NCBI RefSeq assembly: GCF_001612765.1
Contig: NZ_BDBB01000024.1
Span: 1-64,000 of the forward strand
Direction of reading: 5' to 3'
Length of the DNA: 64,000 nt
Origin: Nocardia arthritidis NBRC 100137
Lineage (GTDB): Bacteria; Actinomycetota; Actinomycetes; Mycobacteriales; Mycobacteriaceae
Position 1 is the first letter of the stretch. Each line of letters begins with the position of its first letter. The notes under the pieces are model-generated. The model was not told the origin of the DNA, searched no databases, and saw only the letters and a program-made list of their open reading frames with translations. Of this stretch, positions 52,875 through 61,933 are shown piece by piece. The position numbers and the translations under genes are program-made.

Positions 52875-53960
52875 TCAGGCGTCCCAGATTCCGGTTGCCA
52901 CGAACTTCTCCAGGACCGCGGTGGGCTCCGCGAGATCCAGCCCATGGGACGCGACCCACGCATCGTCGAAATACGTTCCGGCATAACGGTCCCCGCCGTC
53001 ACACAGCAGGGTGACGACGCTGCCGCCGCGCCCTTCGGCGAGCATCTCGGCGATCAGGGCGAACACGCCCCACAGGTTCGTCCCGGTCGATCCGCCGACC
53101 CGGCGGCCCAGCCGCGCGCTCGCGAACCTGGCCGCCGCGATGGACGCCGCGTCGGGCACCTCGAACATCCGGTCCACCACTTGGCCGATGAACGAGGGCT
53201 CCACCCGCGGGCGGCCGATGCCTTCGATCCGCGAAGGCATTCCGGTCTGGTAGCCCGCGTCCCGCGTCTGGTAACCGCCGTAGAAAGCGGAGTTCTCCGG
53301 ATCGACCACGGCCAGCTTCGTCGCATGCCTGCGATATCGGACGTAGCGGCCGATCGTGGCGCTGGTGCCGCCCGTGCCCGCGCCGACCACGATCCATTCC
53401 GGCACCGGATTGGCCTCCAACAACATCTGCTGGAAGATCGACTCGGCGATGTTGTTGTTGCCGCGCCAGTCGGTGGCGCGCTCGGCGTGCGTGAATTGGT
53501 CCATGTAGTGACCGCCGCATTCGGCCGCCAGCCGCGCCGCCTCGGTGTACATGTCCGGCGGGCGCCGCACGAAATGGCAGCGACCGCCCTGCGCCTCGAT
53601 CAGCGCGATCTTCTGCGGGGAGGTGCTCGCGGGCATCACCGCCACGAAGTCCAGGCCGAGCAGCTTCGCGAAGTAGGCCTCGCTGACCGCGGTCGAACCG
53701 GAGGACGCCTCCACCACCGTCGTCCCCTCGGTGACCCAGCCGTTGCAGATGGCGTACAGGAACAGCGAGCGGGCCAGGCGGTGCTTGAGGCTGCCGGTGA
53801 TGTGCGTGGACTCGTCCTTGAGGTAGAGCTGGACGTTCCACCCGGCGGGTAGCGGGTAGCGCAGCAAGTGGGTATCAGCGCTGCGCTGGGAGTCGGCATC
53901 GATCAACCGCACCGCGTTGTCGACCCAGTCGCGCGGTGCGGTGTGATCACAGGACTTCAC
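52875..53960 (-). CDS. cds1: L-cysteine desulfhydrase (Cds1-like)
   Basis: A 361-residue PLP enzyme of the cysteine synthase fold, close to M. tuberculosis Cds1 (Rv3684), which releases sulfide, pyruvate and ammonia from cysteine. PLP Lys is about residue 59 (HITGSLKHRLARSLF), the Asn/Ser loop is EASSGSTAVSEAY and the phosphate-binding loop VGAGTGGTSATIGRY. The GTG at 53960 overlaps the stop of the DUF4229 gene, so the two are co-translated. In M. tuberculosis this gene lies at a distant locus. Confidence 0.9.
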   Translation of the reverse strand: MKSCDHTAPRDWVDNAVRLIDADSQRSADTHLLRYPLPAGWNVQLYLKDESTHITGSLKHRLARSLFLYAICNGWVTEGTTVVEASSGSTAVSEAYFAKLLGLDFVAVMPASTSPQKIALIEAQGGRCHFVRRPPDMYTEAARLAAECGGHYMDQFTHAERATDWRGNNNIAESIFQQMLLEANPVPEWIVVGAGTGGTSATIGRYVRYRRHATKLAVVDPENSAFYGGYQTRDAGYQTGMPSRIEGIGRPRVEPSFIGQVVDRMFEVPDAASIAAARFASARLGRRVGGSTGTNLWGVFALIAEMLAEGRGGSVVTLLCDGGDRYAGTYFDDAWVASHGLDLAEPTAVLEKFVATGIWDA

Positions 53961-54319
53961 GACGACGTCCCCGACTCCGGCGGGGTGGGCGGCTCGTCGC
54001 CGCGCAACCGCGCCCGTAGCTCGGCCTTGTCGCGGCGCCTGCGCTCGTCGACCACGGCGATGTCCTCGTTGACCTTGGCCCGCAGCCGCTTGAACAGCGC
54101 CAGCGAAAGCGGCATCGCGATGATGAGCGCGAACAGGGCCGCGACCACCAACGGAATGTCCACCGACACCAGCCGCGCGGCCAGCACGATCACCGCGGTG
54201 AGCACTACCACGAGACCCAACCTGGCGACGGTGTAGAGGGCCAGATTGCGGGCAAGCCGACGACCTGCGCCAGCCGTTTGCTGTCCGGAAGCACCTTTTG
54301 GTGGAGTTGCGTCACGCAC
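53957..54319 (-). CDS. DUF4229 membrane protein
   Basis: A 120-residue protein with two membrane helices (about 27-50 and 54-76) and a charged C-terminal tail rich in Arg, Asp and Glu (VNEDIAVVDERRRRDKAEL), the pattern of DUF4229. The GTG at 54319 has TAGGCT seven bases upstream, indicating a leaderless start and replacing a longer frame. Function unknown. Coupled to cds1. Confidence 0.82.
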   Translation of the reverse strand: MRDATPPKGASGQQTAGAGRRLARNLALYTVARLGLVVVLTAVIVLAARLVSVDIPLVVAALFALIIAMPLSLALFKRLRAKVNEDIAVVDERRRRDKAELRARLRGDEPPTPPESGTSS

Positions 54320-54503
54320 ATCCCTCAGCCTATGCGAAGCTGTTGCCCGCCCCCGGTGCACGCCCAATGCCGGGGGTGGGGCGCACATCCGATTTGTCTA
54401 TTACCTCCCCTTTACCAAGTGTAGGTGGTTCGAGTACCTAGGGGTTTCAGTGCGACGATGGCGCCATCTGATGAGGGAACTGTCGAGAACGGAGAGGTTT
54501 GCT

Positions 54504-54713
54504 ATGACTGCGATCACCGTCGGCGGCCAGGACACCCTGCTGACTCCGGGCCAGGTTGCTGCCCTGTTCCACGTCGACCCCAAGACCGTGACGCGCTGGG
54601 CCCACGCCGGGCGCCTCGGGTCGCTGCGCACACCGGGCGGACATCGCCGGTTTCGCGAATCGGAAGTACTCCAGCTGCTCAAGTCGCTGACCACAGAGGC
54701 GACCGCGCGCTGA
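54504..54713 (+). CDS. bldC: BldC-like MerR-type regulator
   Basis: A 69-residue protein matching BldC of Streptomyces: LLTPGQVAALFHVDPKTVTRWAHAG (about 12-36, in two parts: the helix-turn-helix, then the wing) and RTPGGHRRFRESEVLQLL. It consists of a single MerR-type winged helix without effector domain. In Streptomyces it binds head-to-tail on direct repeats and delays development. ATG 54504 follows GGAGAGG. In-frame extensions upstream are not conserved. Confidence 0.93.
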   Translation: MTAITVGGQDTLLTPGQVAALFHVDPKTVTRWAHAGRLGSLRTPGGHRRFRESEVLQLLKSLTTEATAR

Positions 54714-54831
54714 TCGCAGGGCACGCGGGCCCGTCGTGCTCGGGTCCGCGCTCGCCCGCAGACCATTTTCTGCGTCTGCGGTGTGCGGGAGTCACGTCCG
54801 CGGCTACCCTCGTAATCAGGAGGTGAGCGAC

Positions 54832-55038
54832 GTGACGTACCTGTTGGCACTCATCGCGGTGGTGGCAATAGCGGTGTTGTGCTGGAAGGCGTTCGGCCCC
54901 GAGCGGACCGGACCCACTGCCCCGCAGACGCGTTCACCACAGCGCAAGCGCGTCATCGGACCCGACGACGACCCGGAGTTCCTCTGGCGACTATCTCGCC
55001 AGCACCGCGACGGCGAGTCCGGTTCCGCCGAGCGCTGA
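54832..55038 (+). CDS. Small single-pass membrane protein
   Basis: A 68-residue protein with one N-terminal membrane helix (2-20, TYLLALIAVVAIAVLCWKAF) and a polar, charged cytoplasmic tail with RVIGPDDDPEFLWRLSRQ. The GTG at 54832 is nine bases after AGGAGG, which decides the start. Not assigned to a family with confidence. Confidence 0.75.
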   Translation: MTYLLALIAVVAIAVLCWKAFGPERTGPTAPQTRSPQRKRVIGPDDDPEFLWRLSRQHRDGESGSAER

Positions 55039-55238
55039 TCGTTCGCAGTACCCGCGCGATAGCACGCGTCCAGCGGTATCCGGCGTTCGCGCGTTCTCTT
55101 TGTTCCGAGTATCGACCGTGGACGATCCGCCGGGGGTAACTCCCTCTCCCCCGTCGGGACCACGGCGATCGACAACCCGGTCCGGGTGTGGCAGGCGCGC
55201 TGCGGGGCGCCTGCCCCACCCGATCCGAGGGGTATCGA

Positions 55239-55847
55239 TCAGGGTTCGCCGTTGACGACCGCCATCAGCGCGTCCATGAACGGCTGCCCGCCCTGGATGG
55301 CTCCGCCCGCGATCGCGCCGACGACCAAGCCGATGGGGCCGGTGATGATGCTGAAGAAACCCAGGCCGATCAGGGCCCCGAGCAGCCCGCCGAGCAGCGC
55401 GCCGCCGACCACGCCGACGACGTTCTGGTTCAGCTCGGCGATGAGCCGGTTCATCGAGCTGATCGGCTGCATCTCGCCGATCTCCTTGGCGTCCGCCTTC
55501 GGAGTGAGCGCGAGACGCCGTCCGCTGTCGGAGATTTCGTGCGCCACCGAGAGCTTGCTGCCGGAAACCTGGAAGGTCAGCGGCACTTCGGCGACCACGG
55601 CTCCGGTATCGGAGGTCAGCTTGATCTTGGTTCCGTCATCGACCACCGCGAAGGTGCCGTGCTCGACGGCGGTGCTGATAGCCCCGGTCTCGCGCGAGAC
55701 CGTGGTGCGGTAGTCCACCCCCTGCTCGACGCCTGCTGTCGTGATCTCTCGATCCGGTTCTACGGGTTGCGCGTTCGCGGCCCCCGCCGTGATGCCCACT
55801 GCGGCAACCGCACCGAGCGTAATGGCGGCAATAGTGCCGAACTTCAT
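55239..55847 (-). CDS. Secreted protein with glycine-zipper C-terminus (DUF8020-like)
   Basis: A 202-residue exported protein with a signal peptide (1-26, ending ANA before QP). A beta-rich middle (about 40-125) is followed by a hydrophobic, Gly-rich C-terminal region (about 145-195: VVGVVGGALLGGLLGALIGL, then a second hydrophobic run) that could insert into membranes. This layout is common among secreted nocardial proteins. ATG 55847 follows AAGGAA. Function unknown. Confidence 0.78.
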   Translation of the reverse strand: MKFGTIAAITLGAVAAVGITAGAANAQPVEPDREITTAGVEQGVDYRTTVSRETGAISTAVEHGTFAVVDDGTKIKLTSDTGAVVAEVPLTFQVSGSKLSVAHEISDSGRRLALTPKADAKEIGEMQPISSMNRLIAELNQNVVGVVGGALLGGLLGALIGLGFFSIITGPIGLVVGAIAGGAIQGGQPFMDALMAVVNGEP

Positions 55848-56155
55848 TCTGGAATTCCTTCTCACCGAGACACCGGCTCCGGAGGCCGGATGGCGTGTGA
55901 CTGTACAGCGCCCGTGACTTGTTTCCAGACCTGGCGGCCGGCACACGCGATCGAGCGCTTCGTTATCCGATTGTGATCACTTCGACCTCCGAAGCGGACA
56001 CGCAGGTGAATTCCCAGGCGGATCGCTACGCCTGGGAAGCAAAACTCGACGCGGACGTGCCGCGTAGTGTAAGCATGGCGTGGTCTTCAATCCGCAAGAT
56101 TCACAACTTCGAGTCGCTAGGTGGGTCGAAGGGTTCACAGCTCTGGAGGACGTAC

Positions 56156-56800
56156 GTGTCGCGCCAACGTGTCCGCGCCGGTATCACCCTGGCCGCCTTC
56201 ATGGTCGGGACCGGACTGGCGGCCACCCTCGTGGTCGTCGCCGCGCTATCGATGTCCGGCCCCGCCGAGGAGCCGGCCGCAGCCGCCCAGACCGCTACCG
56301 CACCAACCACATCGACACCTCCGCCGACGACCGAGGAGCTGCCGACCACCACCGAGCCACTGCCGACCACCTCGGCGATGCGTGGCGCGTCGAACAAGAG
56401 CACCACCAGCCTGCAGGTGAACATCGGCGACTGCGTGCAGCTCGGCGGCGCGGGCGGGATCGACAAAACCGCTTGTGGCAGCCCTAACTCCGTTTACAAG
56501 GTCATCGAGAAGGCGCCCGCGAACGCCGCGTGCCCCACCGACGCCGACCACACCTACAACGAAACCCTGCACGGGGCGGCACAGGCCGCGCTGTGCCTGG
56601 ACATCGACTGGATAGTCGGCGGCTGCATGGAACTGACCCCCGGCAGTCCCAAGCGACTGGATTGCGCGATCCCCACCCCGGGCGCTGTCCGAGTGATCGA
56701 CATCAAGCAGAACACCGTCGACGTCAACGCCTGCGGCTCGGCCGACAGCGGAATCGTTTATCAGCAGCGACATTTCGTCGTCTGCGTCGCCCGCCTGTAG
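56156..56800 (+). CDS. Membrane-anchored secreted cysteine-rich protein (LppU-like)
   Basis: A 214-residue protein. A basic start and one membrane anchor (about 8-34) precede a Thr/Pro linker (about 45-75) and an extracytoplasmic domain (about 85-214) with eight cysteines. The segments GDCVQLGG, KTACGSPNSVYKV and ALCLDIDWIVGGCMEL resemble the mycobacterial LppU type. The GTG at 56156 follows GGAGGA and is preferred to a longer frame. Function unknown. Confidence 0.8.
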   Translation: MSRQRVRAGITLAAFMVGTGLAATLVVVAALSMSGPAEEPAAAAQTATAPTTSTPPPTTEELPTTTEPLPTTSAMRGASNKSTTSLQVNIGDCVQLGGAGGIDKTACGSPNSVYKVIEKAPANAACPTDADHTYNETLHGAAQAALCLDIDWIVGGCMELTPGSPKRLDCAIPTPGAVRVIDIKQNTVDVNACGSADSGIVYQQRHFVVCVARL

Positions 56801-57022
56801 GCGGCTCTGCGCGTCCGCAATACAGGCTGCCGCCCCGCAAAGAAGCCGCGCCCCGGCGGTCGATTAACAGACATGCGAAGTTCTGTGTCCCTTAATACCG
56901 GACTCGAAACGTTATTCGTTCTGCCACTGGCTAATTCGCTCGGTGACAGCTCGCGCGTTACACGTATGGCGAACCGAGGGTATCTCGCACAATTCGGGCG
57001 CCACAATCTGAAACGTCCGCAT
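56801..57022. other. AT-richer intergenic sequence
   Basis: This stretch of about 220 bases has clearly lower GC than the flanks and no convincing reading frame. It joins the degraded acetyltransferase and is probably foreign remnant DNA. Confidence 0.5.
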
Positions 57023-57256
57023 TCAATTATCTCGACGCAATCGCACGAATAAAAACCCTTCTGTTCCGCAAAATACTGCCGGTATGCGCTCATCGAGTCG
57101 TGCCGAAAGCGGCAGACCCATGAGCACCGCGTCCCACAGCTCGCCGCTGCGGCGCCGGTAATGCCCCCGCAAGACGCCCTCGACCTCGAAACCGGCTCGG
57201 TCGTAGAGCGCCATCGCATGCTGATTGTGCGGCCATACTTGCAGACTCACCTTTCC
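57023..57256 (-). pseudogene. GNAT acetyltransferase, C-terminal remnant
   Basis: Minus-strand reading from about 57256 gives VSLQVWPHNQHAMALYDRAG, then FEVEGVLRGHYRRRSGELWD and AVLMGLPL, the end of a GNAT acetyltransferase (the strand-5 and helix-4 region). The N-terminal acetyl-CoA-binding part is missing and the frame abuts an integrase remnant. It has no start codon context of its own. Confidence 0.7.
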
Positions 57257-57517
57257 CGGCCTACCTGATGGCTTCAGCTTCCAAGACCTACAGGGCATTA
57301 CTACGCCTCACTCTTGATCCGCCAGGGCGCCGACATCAAGACCGTGCAAGCCCGCGTCCGGCACGGCAGCGCGGTGACCACGTTGCGCTACTACGCTCAC
57401 CTGTGGCCTGATGCCGACGAGACGACGCGGACTGCGGTCGGCGGCGTACTTGAAGCCCGACTCGGCACTACTGCGTACTCACTGCGTACCGAAGACCCAA
57501 GCAATTCGAGCGAGTGA
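57249..57517 (+). pseudogene. Tyrosine integrase, C-terminal remnant with frameshift
   Basis: Plus-strand reading gives LPDGFSFQDL, then, after a frame shift near 57291-57295, HYYASLLIRQGADIKTVQAR and RHGSAVTTLRYYAHLWPDAD, the catalytic end of a phage-type tyrosine recombinase. The expected Arg of the DLRH box is lost at the shift and two extra bases are present; the later RHGS and the Tyr of YYAHLWP are intact. The rest of the gene is missing. It is non-functional. Confidence 0.72.
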
Positions 57518-57552
57518 CCCGTCGACCGCACGAATGTGCAGGTCAATCCCTC

Positions 57553-58524
57553 TCAGTTCAACCCCGCGTACGAGTGCAACCCGCTGATCACCATGTTGAT
57601 GATGAACAGATTGAACAACATCGCGACGAAGGCGGCGATGTTGATCCAGGCGGCTTTGGTGTCGCGCCAGCCGGAGGTGGCGCGGGCGTGCAGGTAGGCG
57701 GCGTAGAGGACCCAGGCGATGAAGGAGCAGGTTTCCTTCGGGTCCCAGCCCCAGAAGCGGCCCCAGGCGGCCTCGGCCCAGATGGCGCCCAGGATGACGC
57801 CGGCGCCGAACAGGGGGAAACCGATGATGGTGGCCTTGTAGGCCAGGCGGTCCAGGGTGCGGGCGTCGGGCAGGCGGCGGGCGATGACGCCGAGGACGTT
57901 GTCGGACTCCTGGCCGTCCGGCTGGCGCAGGCGGTAGAGGAACAGCATGCTCGCCACGCCCGCGAACAGGAACACACCGCTGCCCACGCTCACGATGGTG
58001 ACGTGCACCGGCAGCCAGAACGACTTCAGCGCGGGCACCACGGGTGCGGCGTCGGCGTAGAGCACCGTGCCCGCGAGGAACAGCAGGATCAATACCGGGA
58101 CGAGCAGGAACGCCCACATCGCGCGATAGCGCTGCTCGCGCAGCAGCACCACCCCGACCAGCACGGCGGCGGCCGTCGCCATGGTGACGAACTCGTACAT
58201 GTTGCCCAGCGGGAAGCGGTGAGTCGCGAAACCACGCAACACGATCGCGCCGACGTGCAATGCGATCGCGACCATCAGCACCGAGAACGCCATGTTGCCG
58301 AGCCGCTCCGACAGCGGCCGGCGCGCAGGCTCGACGACCCGGCCGGGACCCTGCGGTGTCGATCCGCCGCCCACGGTCACCAGTTCACGCTCGCTGACCT
58401 GGCGGCTGCGCGCCGTGGCGTACTGCCAGATCAGCAGCACCAGCACCAGCGCGTACACCACGATCGCCGTCTTGAAGGCGAGATCGCTGTACCTGGCGAT
58501 GGTTTCGTCGATCGGCATGGTCAC
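57553..58524 (-). CDS. ccsB: Cytochrome c biogenesis protein CcsB (ResC/CcsA)
   Basis: A 323-residue membrane protein of the System II haem-handling complex. Eight hydrophobic segments and the periplasmic WGWDPKE tryptophan-rich signature (about 254-264) with conserved His residues are present. With ResB it exports haem and attaches it to apocytochromes. The GTG at 58524 overlaps the resB stop (GTGA). It is the last gene of the operon and borders the integrase scar. Confidence 0.94.
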   Translation of the reverse strand: MTMPIDETIARYSDLAFKTAIVVYALVLVLLIWQYATARSRQVSERELVTVGGGSTPQGPGRVVEPARRPLSERLGNMAFSVLMVAIALHVGAIVLRGFATHRFPLGNMYEFVTMATAAAVLVGVVLLREQRYRAMWAFLLVPVLILLFLAGTVLYADAAPVVPALKSFWLPVHVTIVSVGSGVFLFAGVASMLFLYRLRQPDGQESDNVLGVIARRLPDARTLDRLAYKATIIGFPLFGAGVILGAIWAEAAWGRFWGWDPKETCSFIAWVLYAAYLHARATSGWRDTKAAWINIAAFVAMLFNLFIINMVISGLHSYAGLN

Positions 58525-60167
58525 TCTCCCGTGGTCTCGGCGTGCTCGTCGAGCAGACGGGCGCGCAACCGGTCGAACTCGCCGCCCCAGCCCGCCTGGT
58601 CGGTCCTGGCCAGCCCGCCCATCTCTACTACAGTACGTCGTTGGTCAACGGTACCGGCCGTGTCCTCGGCCGGGTAGACCCGCACCCAGATCCGCCTGCG
58701 CTTGATCAGCAGCGAGACCAACAGGCCCGCCATCATGAACAGCGCGCTCACCAGCACCCACTTCTGCGCGGGGTCGTGGGAGACCTGCAGATTGACGAAC
58801 TCCTGCGCGCCGTCGAAGGTGACCTTGGTGCCGTTCGGCAAGGTTGTCGACTCGCCGGGGCGCAGATTGACTCTGGCCTCCTTGGCCAGCCGGCCCTGTT
58901 TGACCTGCTCCGGGTCCAGCGCGAACAGCGACTGGGGCTTCCCTGTGTCCAGGCCGGTGTCGCCGCGATAGATGTCGACGGCGACGGCGGGATCGTTCAT
59001 CGCGGGGAACGCCGAGGTCAGCAACGACCCGTGGAACATAGCCGTGGGCGCGAACAACCCTTCGATCGCGATCTGGTTCTTGCGGCGCTCCTCGTCGGTG
59101 GCGTACATGCCACCGGGCGGGTCGATCCGCAGCACACCGCTGGACAGGAACGTGGAGGCGTCGTCGGGACGCCACTGGATGGACTCGGTGCGGGTCTGAC
59201 CGTTGGGGAAGGTGATCGTGAAGGTCGGCGCGTAGCCGTGGCCTTGCAGGTAGAGCCGGTCGCCTGCGACGCGCAAGGGATGGTTGACCTGCACCCGGGT
59301 ATCGCGCCAGGTGTTCGTCCGCAGGTCGTCGCCCGCCTGGTAGGCGAGGTTCGCGGTGAACATCTCCGCTTGCCCGTTGGTCAGGTAGTCGGCCTTGAAA
59401 TCCTTCACGCGCACGCAGATGGGGGTCATCCCGGTGCCGTCGTTGACGTTGCCCGCCTTGAACGAGTCGAACACCGCGGGCGAGGTGGTGCAGAAGCCGG
59501 GGCCGTTGTTCGCCAGCACGATGACGCTGCCCTCGTAGCCGAACAGCTTGCCCACCGCGATGGCGATCAGCAGCCCGACCAGGGCCAGATGGAACACCAG
59601 GTTGCCGAGTTCGCGGGTGTAGCCCTTCTCCGCCGAGAGCGCCAGTTCGCCCTCGCGGGGGCCGGGGCGGACCTCGGTGCGCCAGCCGCGCAACTGGGCG
59701 CGGGCGTGGTCGACGAGTTCCCGGGGCGACCGCTCGGCCAGACCCGAGTAGTGGTGCGGCAGCCTGGTCAGATTGCGCGGCGCCCGCACCGGCGGTGTGC
59801 GCAGCGCCCGGTAGTGGTCGATCGTGCGCGGCAGGATGCAACCGACCAGGGAGATGAACAGCAGCACGTAGACGGCGGTGAACCAGAAGCTGGAGAACAC
59901 GTCGAACAGCTCGAAGCGGTCCATCCACGGGCCGAGCGTCGGCCGGCCGGCGATGTACTGCTCGACCTTCTGCTCGTTGAGATTGCGCTGCGGCAGCAAC
60001 GCGCCGGGAATCGCGGCCAAGGCGAGCAGGAACAGCAGCACCAGGGCGGTGCGCATGCTGGTGAGCCCGCGCCAGGTGTTGCGCAGCAATGCCCAGGCCC
60101 GTCCGGGCAGGGATTGGCGCGGCGGCCGCTCGGTGCTTTCGATCGTCGGCTGGTCGGTCACGGTCAT
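58521..60167 (-). CDS. resB: Cytochrome c biogenesis protein ResB
   Basis: A 548-residue System II component. It has membrane helices at about 38-58, 88-110 and 200-220, a large extracytoplasmic domain (about 225-475) and a final helix (about 478-500). The conserved PGALLPQR and LGNLVFHLALVGLLIAIAVG segments fit ResB. ATG 60167 overlaps the ccdA stop (ATGA). It works with CcsB and receives reduced apocytochrome from the CcdA/thioredoxin branch. Confidence 0.94.
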   Translation of the reverse strand: MTVTDQPTIESTERPPRQSLPGRAWALLRNTWRGLTSMRTALVLLFLLALAAIPGALLPQRNLNEQKVEQYIAGRPTLGPWMDRFELFDVFSSFWFTAVYVLLFISLVGCILPRTIDHYRALRTPPVRAPRNLTRLPHHYSGLAERSPRELVDHARAQLRGWRTEVRPGPREGELALSAEKGYTRELGNLVFHLALVGLLIAIAVGKLFGYEGSVIVLANNGPGFCTTSPAVFDSFKAGNVNDGTGMTPICVRVKDFKADYLTNGQAEMFTANLAYQAGDDLRTNTWRDTRVQVNHPLRVAGDRLYLQGHGYAPTFTITFPNGQTRTESIQWRPDDASTFLSSGVLRIDPPGGMYATDEERRKNQIAIEGLFAPTAMFHGSLLTSAFPAMNDPAVAVDIYRGDTGLDTGKPQSLFALDPEQVKQGRLAKEARVNLRPGESTTLPNGTKVTFDGAQEFVNLQVSHDPAQKWVLVSALFMMAGLLVSLLIKRRRIWVRVYPAEDTAGTVDQRRTVVEMGGLARTDQAGWGGEFDRLRARLLDEHAETTGE

Positions 60168-61003
60168 ATCGGCAAGGTCACCTCGGAGACGAACGCGTCG
60201 CGCACCCAGGCGACGAACTGGTCCCACGCCCCGGTGACCAGCGCGGCGCCGACCGCGACGAGCAACAGTCCCCCGATGATCTGGATGGTGCGGGAATTGC
60301 GGCGCAGCCACCCCACCCCGCGCAACGCGCTCGCCGAACCGAAGGCCAGCACGACGAACGGCAGACCGAGTCCCAGACAGTAGGCGACGATCAGCGCGAC
60401 CCCGCGCGCCGCCGTCGTCCCGTCGGTACCCGCGGCCACGGCCATGACGCCGGAGAGCGTGGGGCCCAGGCACGGTGTCCAGCCCAGCGCGAACACTCCA
60501 CCCAGCAGCGGTGCGCCCATGAGGCTGGTGAGCCTGCGCGGCTCCATCCGGGTGTCGCGCTGCAACGCGGGCACCAGGCCGATGAAGACCAAGCCCATCA
60601 GGATCGTCACCACGCCGCCGATGCGTTGCAGCAGTTCACGGTTCACGTTGAGGGTCTGGATGACGCCGAAGACGGTCGCCGTGGCGAGCACGAAGACCAC
60701 GGTGAAACCGGCCACGAACAAGCCGGCCGCACCCGCGACCCGCATCCGCCCCGAGCGAAGCGACTCGGCGGCGGTCACCGCTCCTCCGGTACGGCCCCCG
60801 GTGGCCTGCGCGACGGTGGCGGGCGGCGCCTCGGCGCCGACCAGTCCGGCCAGATAGGAGAGGTAGCCGGGCACGAGCGGCACCACACACGGCGAGGCGA
60901 ACGACACCAGACCCGCGAGCAGGCACGCGCCGAGCGCCAGCAGCAGCGGCCCGGAGGCCGCCGTCTGCTGGAACGAATCACCGACTCCGGCGAGCACCAT
61001 CAC
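60164..61003 (-). CDS. ccdA: Thiol-disulfide electron transporter CcdA
   Basis: A 279-residue membrane protein that carries reducing power from cytoplasmic thioredoxin to extracytoplasmic thioredoxin-like proteins. The paired redox cysteines lie in SPCVVPLVPGY (Cys39) and WTPCLGPTL (Cys178), with six or more helices. A loop rich in Ala/Gly (about 55-85) is an insertion. It follows an 84-residue unknown gene in the ccs operon. Confidence 0.94.
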   Translation of the reverse strand: MMVLAGVGDSFQQTAASGPLLLALGACLLAGLVSFASPCVVPLVPGYLSYLAGLVGAEAPPATVAQATGGRTGGAVTAAESLRSGRMRVAGAAGLFVAGFTVVFVLATATVFGVIQTLNVNRELLQRIGGVVTILMGLVFIGLVPALQRDTRMEPRRLTSLMGAPLLGGVFALGWTPCLGPTLSGVMAVAAGTDGTTAARGVALIVAYCLGLGLPFVVLAFGSASALRGVGWLRRNSRTIQIIGGLLLVAVGAALVTGAWDQFVAWVRDAFVSEVTLPI

Positions 61004-61040
61004 AGGTTCTCCCCGTTATGCGGCGCGGTGCGCGCAAGCG

Positions 61041-61295
61041 TCACACCGATTCCTCCGGCGTGTCCTCTGGCGATCGTCCGGCGCCGCGGCGCAACGACAC
61101 CTTGCGCTCGGTGGCGGTGGGTTCCTCGGCCGCCTCGAATACGGCGAAGTCCAAGAGGGAGTCGGCGGCGACGCTGCGCGGCACGGTGGCGATGCCCGCC
61201 CACCGGTCGTCGACGGCCCATCCTCCGCCGATGCGTCGGGCGCCCTGCCGTGGCCGGCAGGCACGCAGGTGGCGGGTACGGCGGTCGCGATTCAC
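61041..61295 (-). CDS. Small hypothetical protein of the ccs operon
   Basis: An 84-residue basic protein, not recognised. The GTG at 61295 overlaps the stop of the upstream thioredoxin-like gene (GTGA) and has an AGGAGG ribosome site at good spacing, which is strong evidence for translation. It has an Arg-rich first third, then a stretch DSLLDFAVFEAAEEPTATER; no signal, membrane helix or Cys pair. It is not part of the known System II set. Confidence 0.65.
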   Translation of the reverse strand: MNRDRRTRHLRACRPRQGARRIGGGWAVDDRWAGIATVPRSVAADSLLDFAVFEAAEEPTATERKVSLRRGAGRSPEDTPEESV

Positions 61296-61933
61296 TGTGA
61301 TTCCTCCGCGGCGATACTTTCGATTACCGGCTGTAGGTCTTCGGCCAGCAGGGACCGCAGGAAGACCGCGGCGACCCGGTGTTGCCGGTCGAGGACGAGC
61401 GTGGTGGGGATGACACTGGTAGGGAAGTTCCCGCCGAGCGCCAAGAGCGTGCGCATCGACGGGTCGTAGACGGACGGGTAGCCGACCTTGTTGTCGACCA
61501 CGAAATCCTGGGCCTTGTCCTGTTGCGGATCGCGGACGTTGATCCCGAGGAATGCGACGCCTTTGTCCTTGGTCGCCTCGTAGACCTGTTCCAGGGCGGG
61601 CGCCTCGGCGCGGCACGGACCGCACCACTGGCCCCACAGGTTGAGCACCACGACCTTGCCCGGGTAGTCCTCGACCGAGGTGGTCTTGCCCGCCGTCATC
61701 AGGTCCGGGCCGGCCAGTTTGCCGATGGTGCCGCGCGCGGCGGGCGGGTCGTAGCGGATGTCGGTCTTGCCGCCGGGCGAGACGAATTCGAAGGTGCCGC
61801 CCGAGGCCACCGCGTCCGAACCGGTCGAACAACCCGCGAGCGCGGCGATCAGCGCCACGCACGCGAGCAGAACCGGCAGTGCCCGCCCGGTGCGCACCGA
61901 GGGCGGGAGGGGGAACGCGGTGGAGCGGGTCAT
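61292..61933 (-). CDS. TlpA/ResA-like thiol-disulfide lipoprotein
   Basis: A 213-residue extracytoplasmic thioredoxin-fold protein. The lipoprotein signal ends ALAGC (Cys35), and the active site is WCGPC (103-107) in LNLWGQWCGPCRAEAP. It should reduce apocytochrome haem-binding cysteines, with electrons from CcdA. A cis-proline segment (TSVIPTTLV) is present. ATG 61933 overlaps the phosphatase stop. Matches M. tuberculosis Rv0526 by position. Confidence 0.92.
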   Translation of the reverse strand: MTRSTAFPLPPSVRTGRALPVLLACVALIAALAGCSTGSDAVASGGTFEFVSPGGKTDIRYDPPAARGTIGKLAGPDLMTAGKTTSVEDYPGKVVVLNLWGQWCGPCRAEAPALEQVYEATKDKGVAFLGINVRDPQQDKAQDFVVDNKVGYPSVYDPSMRTLLALGGNFPTSVIPTTLVLDRQHRVAAVFLRSLLAEDLQPVIESIAAEESQ

